64,000 nt of DNA from Poecilobothrus nobilitatus (lineage: Eukaryota; Arthropoda; Insecta; Diptera; Dolichopodidae), in the NCBI GenBank assembly GCA_947095535.1, contig OX352773.1, positions 206,852,093-206,916,092 of the forward strand, in the 5' to 3' direction. Below are positions 22,061-34,770 of this stretch, one piece after another. The position numbers and the translations under genes were made by a program. The notes under the pieces are model-generated. The model saw only the letters and a program-made list of their open reading frames with translations. It had not been told where the DNA came from and did not search any database. The first letter of the stretch is position 1; each line of letters begins with the position of its first letter.

Positions 22061-24509
22061 CTTATTCCACGACTCCGACAATTTATTTGACGTTTATTTC
22101 TTTATTTTTTGTTATCAAAATTTAAAAATATTGAAACATAATTTAAATTTTGCTGCAAAACGTTTAGTAAAATTTTCTGTAGCGACAATTTTGTAGGGAT
22201 CTGTAATTCTTCTTTGTCTCATTCAATTCAACGCAGCCAATGTTCAAAATTCTTTTTATAAAAATATGTTAAAGTTTTTATTCTCAGATAATTTTCTATT
22301 AAATTATGAATTTCCTTTAATATATGTGGGTGTAAATAAGTAACTATAAATAATTTCAAATTATTATTCTTATGTGAGTGTAAAAATGAATGTTTTACGT
22401 ATATGTATTATATTTTGTATAAAAAAAAACAAAAAATTTTATTTGACTTTATTAAACAAATGAACACAATGTTTTATGACAAAAATCATTTTTTTTTTTT
22501 TTTATTGAAACATCCCCCCACAAGGAACTTAAATACATACATATATCTAATATTAAATTATTGTTATTTCCTCTTCTTATGTACATGTTATATATATATA
22601 CAAAATTTTTTTTTTATAATGTTTGACAGTTTAATGAAAGATTAAAAGTCCAGAATCTAAATTTATACTATTGAATAAATTCCAATGAATTACAAAGAAA
22701 TGTTTAATCTAAAGTAAAAATATTCATTTAATCTAAGATTTAGAAGATGTCATTTCTTCTTCTATTTTTCCCTCAATTCACAAATTTATTAATGTATACA
22801 CACATTACACAAATTATAAATAGATTTAAATAGAAAAATGAATTTTTCTTTTTTTTTTCCGTATAATTTATTTTGTAAATGAAATTCTGGGAAATCTTTC
22901 AAATTACAAATCAGAATTTACCTTTGGATTTGTTTTAGATATCTGTAATTACCAGCAAATCATGTACATATTTTTTTTTTTTGTATGTATGTATGTATTT
23001 CCGAAACTGATTTTAATTTTATGCACGAATAAACTTAACTGATTATATGTAGAATAAAAACATAAGTTGTCACTGGTTTTTCTGTTTTATTTTGAACAAC
23101 AAAGTCATGGGAAACCAACATTTAAATATAAGAAACTTTAATATGTTTTTAAATCTGCTTTCGGCTGTTGGTTAATTATTTTTTTTAAGTTTACGAAATT
23201 TAGTATCTAATATTAAGAAGATCTTGACTAGGGGAAATTTTTTTTTTTTCTATAATTTTTTGAGAGTATTTGTCAGATATTTTTAGGTTAGAGATATGAA
23301 AAGATCCATAACTGAGAATTATCAAATTGGATCCTCTTCGACCATACTTATTTTAAATGACTGTTTTATTTATATTCAATTTAAATAAAATTTCGTGTAA
23401 TCGTAATCGTGTTCAAAAGAAAATTTGGTGATATTTTTTTCTTTTACAAAAATAAATATTAAATTCGCCCCCAAAGCGAAAAGTCAGCATTAATTCCATA
23501 GCACATTATATGTGTATTATATGGTATCTATACATAAATAAATAAATAATATATTAAATTTAATTGGGATTCAACTTAATTTTAGAAATTTATCTGACCA
23601 AGTATTGAAATATGTATAATAACTGTATAATTAACTTTTAACCACAATTAATTTAATAACTCTCTTTCACCACCTCTACAAATTTATTTGATTAACAAGA
23701 TTTGTAATTTTTTGAGGTTATTTCAGTTGTCACTGCGGTAATCATATTTCCCAAAAATAAATTCTTTATTACATATACATATACTCGTATACGTATATGT
23801 ACAATTTGACAGTAATTTTTCTTTTCGTAAAATTAATAATATTAAAATGAAAGTTAATATTCCTGATTAATCCTGAATAACTTTTGGTTAAATGGTAGAA
23901 AATATATTTATTTTTAATTATAATGAGAGTTTCATGTTTCATTTGATTTTGACAGTTCAATTTGAATTGAAATGTTAGGACTTGTAATTATAAATCTGTT
24001 TAATTTAATTAGATATTTTATATTTGATGAAAAACTAAAATCAAATCGTATGAGTGTAAATTTTAAATGTAACAAATTTTTCTTCCTTATCTGAATGTAA
24101 TTTGTTTTTAATGTTTGTTTGTTGATTTTAGAATATCTGTTTTGTAGTCATCGTTTCGTAACTGGATGTATACTACTTATGTATATAATGATGAGAATAT
24201 AATGATAAGTAAGGATGTATAAGTTAGTAGTTTTATTAGTAGTTTTGTAATATTTTTTGATATTTATGAGCATAAAAAGGAGTTTAAAATAATATACACT
24301 TAGTCTATAATATTTTAGAATTGGGTGTTTCTGTAAGAAAATAATTCTTAATTTAATTTTTACATAATTTTATGGGATTTTAATGGAACAACTCACACAC
24401 TTAAACCATATGCTACTAAAATACCATTTTATATAGGTTAAATACTATATTATTAATTTATACTAGAATTTTGTAGAATTTTGATAGAATTTTTCAATTA
24501 AATAAACTT
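22061..24509. other. AT-rich noncoding stretch, nothing recognised
   Basis: Open frames at 22005-22196 and 22403-22645 (plus) and 23769-23960 (minus) are AT-driven, and the first overlaps the palindromic array. Homopolymer and TATG-type simple sequence throughout. No gene seen. Confidence 0.5.
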
Positions 24510-24582
24510 GGTACCTGGACAAGATTTGAATCCACACTCCATCGGTTAATAAGTAGTGTGATTAACCACTCTGGGACTGACG
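24510..24582 (-). mobile_element. tRNA-like SINE head, family B-like, copy 2
   Basis: Minus strand: 'TCCCAGAGTGGTTAATCACA' (A-box-like) and, about 30 bases on, 'GTGGATTCAAATCTTGTCC' (B-box-like). The spacing and 'GATTCAAATC' core fit a Pol III internal promoter, but the acceptor and anticodon stems are not convincing, so this is a SINE or tRNA relic rather than a working tRNA gene. Confidence 0.45.
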
Positions 24583-25977
24583 TCTATCACTTCAAAAATT
24601 ACCAAATTGGACATTTCTATTTGGAATTAATTAAACTGAATAACATTAAAAATTGCCTAAAATACTTTTCTTTTCGGCAATTCGACATAGTTCTTGTTAT
24701 GTAAAATGCTGAGAAAATAAGTCGAGACTGATTTTCACCATTAAAGTTAGTTACTCTGGAAAAATATTTGGATCGCATTGTCCTTGCCATTTACAGCTTA
24801 AATAAATTATAAAATCCTTAAACCCAAAAATATACTTCCGTTATTCTAGCAAAAGAAAAAAAATCAATAAATTATTCTTCACTCTTTTTGCAATACTATA
24901 CGTGCATGGTTTTGAAGCAACACCAATTTAAATTCAATTTGAATGACGATAAAGAAGAAGTTATAATTTTGGCATGTCTTGAATTAAATTTGATTGATTT
25001 GAATTAATTAAATGCCATGATTTGAAATAGTTAATGCAAAAAAGTTAAATAAATAATATCAAATAATTGGAGATTATTTTCTGTTAGATTTTAACAAGAA
25101 AATTACATTTTTAAATGTTAAAATATTTTAGTTGGGCAAATAAGTTAAGTTAGTTTGAACATGAATTTCAGTTTTACACATCAACACGGAAATACAATCA
25201 TTTTTACACGGTTTAAAATTTTCTCTTATTTATTTTAAATGAAAATTTAGAGATGAAATGTTATGCTAAAGAATTTCAAAAATTTGGTACGAAATTCTGA
25301 ATGATTAAAAGCAAAATCAGAATTGTTGGAAAAATCATGATATTTTTATGTTTGGATTTTTTTTTTCTTTACGTTTTCAGCATTTCATTCTTCACTTTTT
25401 TTTCATTTTATTTTATAACTTTCATCTGCTTGACCTGAAAGATTAATGAAATGTTAATGAGAAATGTAATTTTTTTTTTGTCTTTTCTTGTCTTGGTTGG
25501 TTTATACTTTAAATTTTAAAGAATTCTACCTAATATATATATATATAGTGCGTATTCTTGATTTAGTATATAACGTTTGTAATATCTATAACATAAAAAA
25601 TATGAATATTTTAAAAAAAAAAAGTTACTGGAAGAAAACATTTCATAGTACCTAATACACTTCGTATGACCAATATAAAATTGTAATGTTACCAAGCTCT
25701 CAATAAAGTTAAATCATTTCTTAAGTAGAGAAAATCAATGTGTTTGATCGTACGAAAACGCAATGTTTGATGTACATGTATCATAAAATTTTGTATTATT
25801 TTGTTATTCAAATTTTTAAATGCACATTGATCAACATTTAATTATTTTATAACATATGTTTTATTTTTTTTTCAAATTCAAACACTCGTAGTTATTAGAG
25901 TCTCTTTTAGTCATGAAAACTAAATATTTAAGCCGAGTTTCTTAATTTTAAATGGAGCAAAAACATAATGCGTACTG
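24583..25977. other. AT-rich noncoding stretch, nothing recognised
   Basis: No gene or repeat family seen apart from a (TA)n run near 25530-25547 and A/T homopolymers. Confidence 0.45.
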
Positions 25978-26168
25978 GCTCTCGTTAACGTTTTTTTTTT
26001 TTTAATGCCTTATAAATGTGGATCGGAAAGTACACATCCTTTCCTGTTCATGTGTGGCTGTAAATGTCATAAAGGGGAATAACTCTTACGACGTGTTTGG
26101 GATTCGGTGTTTGCAGCGTATTTTATACGCTCTTACCCACTAGACCACCGATGCTCTCGTTAACGTTT
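25978..26168 (-). mobile_element. tRNA-derived SINE, family A, copy 3, with 16-bp TSD
   Basis: The SINE (about 25994-26152, minus) has the A-box region 'GGTCTAGTGGGTAAGAGCGT', a shortened B-box region ('ACACCGAATCCCAAACACG'), the body 'CGTAAGAGTTATTCCCCTTT', 'ACATTTACAGCCACACATG', and an A-tail seen as a T-run at 25990-26003. It is bounded by an exact 16-bp direct repeat GCTCTCGTTAACGTTT at 25978-25993 and 26153-26168. This is a target-site duplication of the length expected for LINE-mediated retroposition, so it fixes both ends of the family. The intact TSD suggests a fairly recent insertion. Confidence 0.9.
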
Positions 26169-28737
26169 ATTAATTCCATTCATTTTTTTAAATTTAAATT
26201 ACAATTTTATAAAATTACAATATTTTATGTAATATTGATAATTAACTGGAAAAATAATTTAATGATTTGTTTATAGTAAACAGCTGACAACAATATTATA
26301 AACAAATGACATAAATTATATTTAATTTTTATTTATTGTGCAATATTTAACAGTAGAACCCTATAGGATAAAAAACACATGTTATATTTCCCCTTACTTT
26401 AGTTGAAAGCTTGCCAACTAGAAAATGTTGATTTAAACTATTCAAATTTATAAAAAATATTAGCAATTTAATTTGCTTATGAACCAATTTTGAACACTTC
26501 TTGAAAAAAAAAACAAAAAGAATCTGCATATACGTAGTGTATTATTTTATAAAATGCTGAAAAATTTATTATTTAAATTTTTTTGGCTTCAATTTTAAAA
26601 TCTTTACGTATACATAAATTTTAGGTTAAAATTTTACTTTTAACTCTTCCTTAAATTTTTCAACAAACCGTAAAAATTTTGTACTGAGATTTAAGAAAAA
26701 AAAAAAAAAACAAAAAACTACTCGAATAGAAATAAGAAATTAAAAAAAAAACAAGAAAAAAAGAGAAGAAGAAAAATAACAAGGGAGTATATGAAATCAA
26801 GAGTTTGAAAGCAACTCATTTCTAAAATTGTTAAAAAAAATCTGAATTTTTTCGGTATAAGGTATATTATGAAAAATCAAAAGACCAAATAGGTACTCTA
26901 ATCAATTTTAGGGAACCGTAAATATTTTATGTGTCATAAATGTATAGAAGTAAAATGTTTAAATTTAAATGTATTTTGCACTTTAACTTTAAAAAATTCA
27001 GGTGTATAAATTCAGGTCAGTTTGAATTTTTGACCACTTTCCTATCTCTTAAATAAGAGAAAACACAAAACAAAATATAATAATATTTATATTAACTAAA
27101 GGTTATTTTTTATTATCATACTCCATTAAAAATTTAAAATTTCTGACTTTTCACATTTGGCGGATATGAGTTCAAATTACAATATTTTCGTTTCACATAA
27201 TTTTAATATTAATTAATTAAAAGATATCTAATATTTTAACATTTTCGGAATGTAAAAATATTCAACAAAATGTGAGTTATTATAACAATTTGAATGTAGA
27301 ACTCTTTCCAACTTTGACCGTCAAAAATTCCATAAAATATAGAGCTATCGCCCACACACCCACATAATACTTTTTTTTTAAATCTGTCTATAGTTAAAAT
27401 TTCATTACTTAATTTCTAACGGTGTAGATAAGATAAACAGAAGATAAACAGAAATAAAAAGATTTTTTTTGCTTTTTTACGAATTATTTTCTCAACTCAC
27501 AGATCATTTCATTAATTTTCAATATAAAAGTTTGTGAGTTTTGTGAAATAATTTAGACATTTTCTGAGTAAAGTTTAGTTTATAGCTAATCCAATAAACT
27601 GAGCTAGGATGAAAAAATTTTTTTTTTTAGTTTTAAAAAGAAAAAGGATAAACAGAGTGAAACTTAAAAAAACATTTTTTTTTTTGAAATTTTGAGCTTT
27701 TTTTGAAATATGCTAAAAAGAAACAGTAACATTGAGTCAATCAGAAGAAGTCAAGATAAATTAAAATGACTTCTCTACTAAACAAAAAACAATAAAAAGA
27801 TTCGTTATTGTGTTGTTATTTACATTTAAATGTTATTATTCAGACAGAAAATAAATTGGTTAGTGAAATTATGTTATTATAACAGCTTTTAAAAGTGATG
27901 GGGTAATTGAACGCTTAAATTTTTGAGTATGATTAAAAGCAAAAACTGGCGTTTCTTTAAAGTTTTTTTTTTTTTTTGCTTAATATTTTGATTTAAATGT
28001 TTTTTTTCTTTTTAATAGTTGAAAAATTTTTTAAAGTTGATTTTTATTAATGATTATAAAATGTTAAACAGACATTTTATCCGGGTTTTTATTGTTCTCG
28101 TTGTTGTTTTTTTTTTTGTTTTATATTTTGTTTTATTTTTTTGCTAATTTTATATGTTGTTTTCTTTCAATTCTTTTGTATAAAATAAAATTTTATTGTT
28201 TGGTTCAAAGGTGAAATTATTACAATTTACTTTTATTTAAAGAAAAAAACAAAAATTATAATTATAATTTTTCATTGATTTGAAATTTTCTATGTTTAGT
28301 TTACTATTTGGTGCAATATTATTGAATATAGCGGTATTGTAAAATATATTGTGGTGTTGATTGTATATAAATACAACTTATATTGAATATACAGAAGCAC
28401 ATAATTCACATTATTTGCAATAAAAGCTGGCTCATAAGTAATCTTCCGCTATTCATTTATTTAAGAATTCTTCCTATATAAATCAAATGTATTGTTATAA
28501 AGTTTTAAAAACTTTTTTTTTATAAGATCAGGATATAATTACAGAAATATACAATCAATATATCTTAAGTCATAACGACAACGCCTTCTGTATTGTGACT
28601 AATTTGCGAACTACATACTACATTACGTAATTACTATTATATATATGTATTTTCTTGTCGTCTATATAATAAATTGCCGCTTAATATAAGAAAGAGTTCT
28701 TCTATAAATATCTTTTGCAAGAAAGTGTTTTTATAAA
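26169..28737. other. AT-rich noncoding stretch, nothing recognised
   Basis: The minus frame at 26347-26529 is Phe/Lys-rich and has no motif. Poly(A)/poly(T) tracts are common (26697-26710, 27966-27978, 28110-28120). No gene or repeat family recognised. Confidence 0.5.
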
Positions 28738-29026
28738 GGTGACTACCCAATGTTCGCGTCGCTTTTAGCGTTGCTTCTAGCACCGCTTCTAGCGTGGCGT
28801 ACTAAATAAAATAAAGATCAAATACTAGCGTCGCTTTATGACCAACAACCAATATAAAATAAAAGCAAAAAAGTTCATTGTGAACGCTAGTAAAAGTAGA
28901 AAGTTGCTCTACTCTAGGGTCGCTTCTTGCGGCGCTTTTCTATTTGGTCAAGTTCCATTTAAATCAATGTATTCTTCTTAAACGTCAAAGCGGCGCTAAT
29001 AGCGTTGCGAGCATTTGGTTACCACC
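28738..29026. mobile_element. 289-bp MITE with long inverted termini (superfamily unknown)
   Basis: The left arm 'GGTGACTACCCAATGTTCGC' (28738) and the complement of the right arm 'GGTGGTAACCAAATGCTCGC' agree at 15 of 20 positions. The match continues as 'GTCGCTTTTAGCGTTGC' versus 'AACGCTATTAGCGCCGC'. The inside carries repeated 'GCTTCTAGCG' and 'GCGTCGCTTT' motifs and is markedly richer in G+C than its surroundings. No open frame. The target-site duplication is unclear (ATAA lies near both ends), so superfamily is not assigned. Confidence 0.75.
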
Positions 29027-30339
29027 ATAAGACAAGTGGCCTTTGCTCTTTGTCAATTACTAATTTCACATTTTCTCTCTTTGATTGTTGTTCTTTTTAT
29101 TATTTTTTTTACATCTTTGTTATCAATTTATTTAAGTTTGATTTAATTACATAACTTTAATTTAGATTAATTTTATATATGATATATTTTAAGATATTTT
29201 TATTTTAATTTACCATAATTTTAAATATTTCACATATGTTCTTAATAAAAACATGTAATTTAATTTAATTTATAAAGTACACTCAATTCTATTCGTTTTT
29301 TAAATACAGAGTGTACTTATATTTTTTTCTTAGATTGTACTTTTATTAACTTTATAGTATCCATAGATAGTTACTTATTATATTTAAATGTAACATGAAA
29401 AATATGAAATAAACCAAATGAAATGAAAATGTACTTTTATTTCTTAACTTTATATCTGAATAATAATAACAATATTTAATAAAATTATTTTTGAAAAATA
29501 AAATTTTATTTTATTTTATTTGAATTTAAATTTATTTTGTTTTGAATTCGCTGAAAATGTGGTTTATTTGATAATAAAAAAGAATATAAATCATGTCTGA
29601 CAACTTTATAGAAATTCATTATAATAATATTTGACAAATTTTCTTGGAAAAAATAATTTTTTTGTTGTTTTTTTTTTTTGCTAAAAATAAATGAGTTTTC
29701 CAAAGATTTCATTTCAATTCAATTAATCAAAACAATTCAAAATTCCAAGGATACGCAACAATATTGTTTAGGTGTACAATAATGAGGATATATGTATGTA
29801 CTATGTATGTACATATGTATATAAAAGAAAAGATTTTAATTTTTATTTTAATTATATATGTAGGTTTTGAGTTTGAAAAAAAAAAAAATGTTGTAGTCCT
29901 TGTTAAGATAGAGATGTAGTTTAAATCTTAAGTGTGTAAAATCGGTGGCACCATGCTGTTGTTTCGAGAAAAATATATTACAGAGTTATTTAAATTTAAT
30001 AATTTAAAAACTGTGTCAGATTTAATTTTTTATAATTAAATTTTTTTTTTAGTAGTTAAAGATGTGTGTATATTTGGTTTTGTAATAAAATACTTTTACT
30101 TTCGGATAAACTTTACCCCGTTTACTAATTTTTATACTGCTAAGTGCTAGCTAATAAGTAATAACCAAAATTTAGTTGTTTAATTATAAAAGAATCAGTT
30201 CGCAATGTTTTCGGATCAACAGATAGTTCAACGATACCTAAAATATGATTGTGTTTTTCTTTTATTTAAATCGGCACCACATAAGATATTTACGTATTAT
30301 TTAATTAACAAGAAGTTGTTCCTTCATATTATCACGAAT
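29027..30339. other. AT-rich noncoding stretch, nothing recognised
   Basis: Holds TATG/ATGT simple sequence near 29785-29822. The minus frame at 29506-29712 is Lys/Asn/Phe-rich and passes through a T-run. No gene seen. Confidence 0.5.
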
Positions 30340-30570
30340 TGACAATGTTTTTGCCAGCATAGGCCGGAGTTTCGTGTAAACTATTTTTGTTATTGTTTGA
30401 CTTGAACCAATTAAACTCCACCTTTCTTCTAAACGAAATATTATATAGGAACATGGTATAATGTTATGTTTGGTTTCGGAATTGGCGCAAATAGAAAGTA
30501 ATAGGAATTAAGAAATAGAATTAAAGGAATAGGAATAAAATTGATTGGAAAATATGGTGTACCATATATG
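30340..30570 (+). repeat. Unidentified repeated sequence, copy 2
   Basis: 'GACTTGAACCAATTAAACTCC' (30399-30419), 'CTTCTAAACGAAATATTAT', 'ATGTTTGGTTTCGGAATTGG' (30466-30485) and 'GGAAAATATGG' (30547-30557) parallel the copy at 17.06-17.19 kb. The frame is broken by stops here ('DLNQLNSTFLLNEIL' is then disrupted), and an extra GGAATTAA-type stretch of ~35 bases lies before the last landmark. Same orientation as copy 1. Confidence 0.4.
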
Positions 30571-33500
30571 GTGTTACTAGATACTACTGATTAAATGTTT
30601 TTGTTATACTTGAAAAAAGCGTTTTTAAAATAAAATTAAAGTTCTTTTGGTTTGCTTCCATATGAATTTATTGAAATTTTTTAAAGTTGTAGATCCTTTG
30701 TTTTATGAAAATAAGGTTTTTTTTTTTTTAATTTAATTCAAATGACTCTTACGATTTTGGTTTCGGTTTTGACCTTTTGTTTTTGCGAATTAATTAAAAT
30801 TTACACGGTATATTAAGAAAATATCTGTTATTATTGACCAACAAGGCCTCTTGATTTTATTTCAAATTTCATAGTGGTTTTTAATATCTATATTTAAAAT
30901 AACAAAAATTGGTTTTGTCAATGGTTCATTGTACATACATATAGATAAACATTAAATTGAATGTTTATAATAGAAACTCCTGACACCTTTTAATTATTTT
31001 AAGATGGAATATTTTTTAATCGGAAACGTTGTTATCAATTGCTGTTTATTAAAATATGATCATAAGTATACTATACAATTTTATAAAATTTTGGGAATGT
31101 GATTAAAATGATGTTAAGATTGCACGGTATGTAATCCGCGTTTTAAAAAGTACTTTACTATACATCAAAATATTTTTTTTTACATAATAATAAGTAACAA
31201 TTTATAAAATGTTTTATTATAATTTTAAATTTATTAAGTCGATTTTTTTTTTTTTTGTCATAAAATTAAAAGCAGAAAAAAGAAAATTTTACCGTAGTTT
31301 AAAAAAACAAAAAGAAAAACTATTTATGAAAATTGTTCTATTTTTGCTTTTAATTTATACGAATTGCTCATTACTTTTCTTTTTTGCAGTATAAAAGAAT
31401 AAGTTAAAAAACAAAAAAAATTATACAAATCAACGTTATTAAAACTTAAACTATAAAGAAAAAAAAAAATATTAAAAAATACTTACCTAGATGCATTTTT
31501 GTTTTGTTTTTTTGTATTTTTTTTTATCCTTCAACATTTTTTTTTTTTTTTTAAATAAAAATTAAAGGAAAAAATCAGTATATAACAAAAAAAATATATA
31601 TATACATTTCATACCTACTAAATCACTTGTTTTGTTAAAAAGGGGCTAGGAGCTGGATAGAGTTAGATGTTTTATATTTTTCCTATTCATTTGTAATTGT
31701 TTTGAAAACAAGAAAAAATTAAAAAAAAATATATAAAAATGCTATTATAGTACAAAACATTCTGATAATATAATGTAAAGGTATGTATTGCACATACTTT
31801 ACCTAAAAATCAGTTAAAAAACAAAAATATAAGAATAGCGCAAGGATATTTTGCAATTTATATACTCTTTGTTTTATTTTAAAATATATGTATATTGTAC
31901 ATATACATAATATATTCTTACAAGGACTTAACATGATCCATTTGTTTTGATGGATTACAGTTATTTTTTTTTTAATTTCTCAACTTATTTTTAAAATATT
32001 TTTTTTTTTTTAATATTTTATCATCCACATCATCATTAAGACGATTTTTCGCTTATATTGCATATGAAGTACAAATATCTTTTTTCATATAATACAAACG
32101 TGGGCAAAATGTATGTAAGAATTTTCATTATGACAGGATCATTTTAATCAAATTTTAATAATTTATGTTATTTATACAAAAAAAAGGATGTAAAAATGCT
32201 TCAATAGCAAAAATAAGAAAAAAGGAAAAATGTTGCTTATTATTGGTTTTTGCCTTTTATTTTGATTTGCTCCGAAGATACTTTTATTCCTATTCTTTAG
32301 ATCAGTTCTTATACACAATTATATTCTAATTTTCCACCAAAAAAATTCATTTAATTGAAAATTTTAATAATTTCCGTGATGGTTTCGATTCGTGTCAGAG
32401 CCATTAGAAGCCTTTTAAAACTGTTAGTGTCCCTTATCCGATGTATTCTGTATTCAATATTTTAAAAGTATTTCAAATGTCAATTTTAGATGTCTAACGT
32501 TATGTTATTGCACAAAATTAAAACACAGAACTTATTTTACACGTAAATGAACTCATAATACATAGGTAACTGATAACAATTTCTGAAAATTGCAAAATCA
32601 GCCTTTAATTTAAGATTAAAAGTAATGAATTTATGAACTCTTACTTTATATTGTTTGTCTAAGCTATTTTCTTAATTTGAAAACAATCGACTCTATGTAA
32701 TAATGAGCACATACATTTTTTTTAAAGTATTTTAGTAAGTACATACTTAGTAAGTACATACTATTTCTATTTGGCATATGTAATGGTGTATAAGAAAATA
32801 AAGAGAAGTCACTTAGCATATATCATCAATCCAGAGCTCACCAATTTATCATTTAGGTCATCAATTTATCATTGTATTAGGAAACTTATATAGCTGAGCA
32901 TCTGTAGTGTCGAATGTTGAAAGTGTCATTATACTAAATAAGTAAGTAAAACTTTAAAATAAATCAAATATGTATATTCAATTAAATGACACAAAAAAAA
33001 TTGTCCACTCCGGTTTATTAAAAAAAAAAATTTTAAAAACTGCTTATTTTAACTATTTCAATTTTTTTTTCTTTCTAAATCAAAACAATAGTTATTCACA
33101 TATATCTACTGAAAAATAATACAATATTTTTTGTACTTTTTTTACATTTCACATTTGTATATAAAAGGAAAATATGAAAAACTATATACTTTAAAATACA
33201 ATTTAAGAACAGTCAGCATACAATAATAAAAGTGGTTGAGAGTGCCTTTTCCTGCCATATAAGAAAAAAAAAATGAAAAAACAAAATGGATTTTCCATTA
33301 TATACCCACCTTAAAATAAATAATAGGAAAACAATTACTATATTATATATCCATAGATATGAAATGTGAAATGTTATAAAAGATGAAAAACAAGATGTGG
33401 AAATGCATTAGTAGAAATTATTCTTGTTTTTCCTGTTTTAAATTTCAAACATAAAAACGCATCAATATCCTTTCTTCTTATATAATAAAATACGTATGTA

Positions 33501-34339
33501 GGCGCATCACAAACCCAACAAAAATGAAAACTTAAAAAAGTACTACTAACATTGTTGAATTTATTGTTATTATTTGATCATTTTTTAAAAATGAATTGTA
33601 AAATCTTCAAAGGAGTGGTATTATAATCGTAAATTATAAAAAAAAAAAAACAAAAACTGATTTGGAAAATCGATCGGAAATCAAGGAAGGATTTATATCA
33701 TTTCATTTTATGGTTAATATGCTATGCTATACTTTTTTATGGTTAATAATATTTTGTAATATTTGTATCCACTATATTTTTATTTAACATGGTATTGATT
33801 AAGTATTTCACTAGATAATTGAAGTTATGGCTGTATTTAGATATAGATGTATACTTTAAATAATACAATATCCAGATAATTCTTAAAAATTTTATACATT
33901 TAATTTGCTTTCTGATTCATTTTAGTAATTAATGTATTTGTGAGTTTCTTTTGAGACCTAAGACCTTTCAATAGTAAAATAGTTTTCTCATGATTTTAGT
34001 TTTAAGTATTTCATACAGGTAATGATTTTCTAACTGTAACAAACACTTTTTCAACAAAAAATAGTAGGTAGTTAAAAAAAAAATCATTTCATAATATACA
34101 CAATAGAGGTTAATTCACTCTGATCTTTTATGCAGAATATTGGTTCAGAAGTGAGTAATGATTTTAGATTTTCGGGTAATAATCGGATAATGGGCCAACA
34201 TTAAATACTTAATAACAACTTTTCAACTTAACAAATCTAAACTTATTATATAAGTTATTTTTATATAAGTAAGTTAAGTTCTTCTGTAACTCCAACACTA
34301 GAGGTGACAAGGCAGAGGTGCTTGAAAGAGTTTCGTGTG
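30571..34339. other. AT-rich noncoding stretch with small tandem repeats
   Basis: Mostly low-complexity DNA. A perfect 15-bp tandem duplication 'TTAGTAAGTACATAC' lies at 32732-32761. 'CAATTTATCATT' is repeated at about 32841-32871. The plus frame at 31209-31394 is built on A/T runs. No gene seen. Confidence 0.5.
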
Positions 34340-34770
34340 TTTGATTAGATTAAATTACATTGTATAAGGGGTGGAAGTAATACGGTAACCTTCTAATCTT
34401 GATCTAAAACCTTGATTTAAATTTATATTGTGCTCCCCCTATTGCTACGTGTTGAAGATTTTGTTTTCACTTACTATAATACTTTTGTCATCCCTACTGT
34501 CTCTATGAAACATAAAGATCTGTAGAGGATTTAGTTCCGTCGGTTCATTTTCGGTGAAGCAATATCCTTCTAGGTGTACATATCTTGCTCATAGAAGAGC
34601 TCCACAGTTTTTTTGTACATGTCCTGCAGATTCTTTTTCTTCTTGATAGAATCTGCATACACCCTCATTCTCTATTCCAATTTTATTTAAGTTCGCCTTT
34701 TTAGCCAACAGCATCCCGACAGAAATCCTTTTAATATTCTCAGTTTATTTTGACTGGATCGAAAAGCTCC
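34340..34770 (-). mobile_element. 3' end of a second LINE family (ORF2 C-terminus), copy 1
   Basis: The minus strand from about 34765 reads 'ENIKRISVGMLLAKKANLNK', 'IGIENEGVCRFYQEEKESAG', 'HVQKNCGALL', a stop, then 'ARYVHLEGYCFTENEPTELN' and 'PLQIFMFHRDSRDDKSII'. This follows the R1/LOA/I-type C-terminal pattern 'LLTGHC.L..HL.KIGI...CRFC.EEEETA.H.LC.CPAL', with the second Cys of the first pair replaced by Tyr, the GHC lost, and nonsense codons. The 3' UTR ends near 34345 with 'TAATCTAATC', a simple-repeat tail. Distinct from the 3.6-kb LINE in sequence and tail. A dead, 5'-truncated copy. Confidence 0.75.

Noticed and set aside
24510..24582. Functional tRNA gene on the minus strand
   Set aside because: B-box altered and stems do not pair convincingly by eye; resembles the other degenerate tRNA-like heads.
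30190..30300. Higher-complexity patch near 'GGATCAACAGATAGTTCAACG'
   Set aside because: No frame, no repeat partner in the window, too short to interpret.
31209..31394. 61-codon Lys/Phe-rich open frame
   Set aside because: Driven by A/T runs, no motif, no recognisable neighbours.
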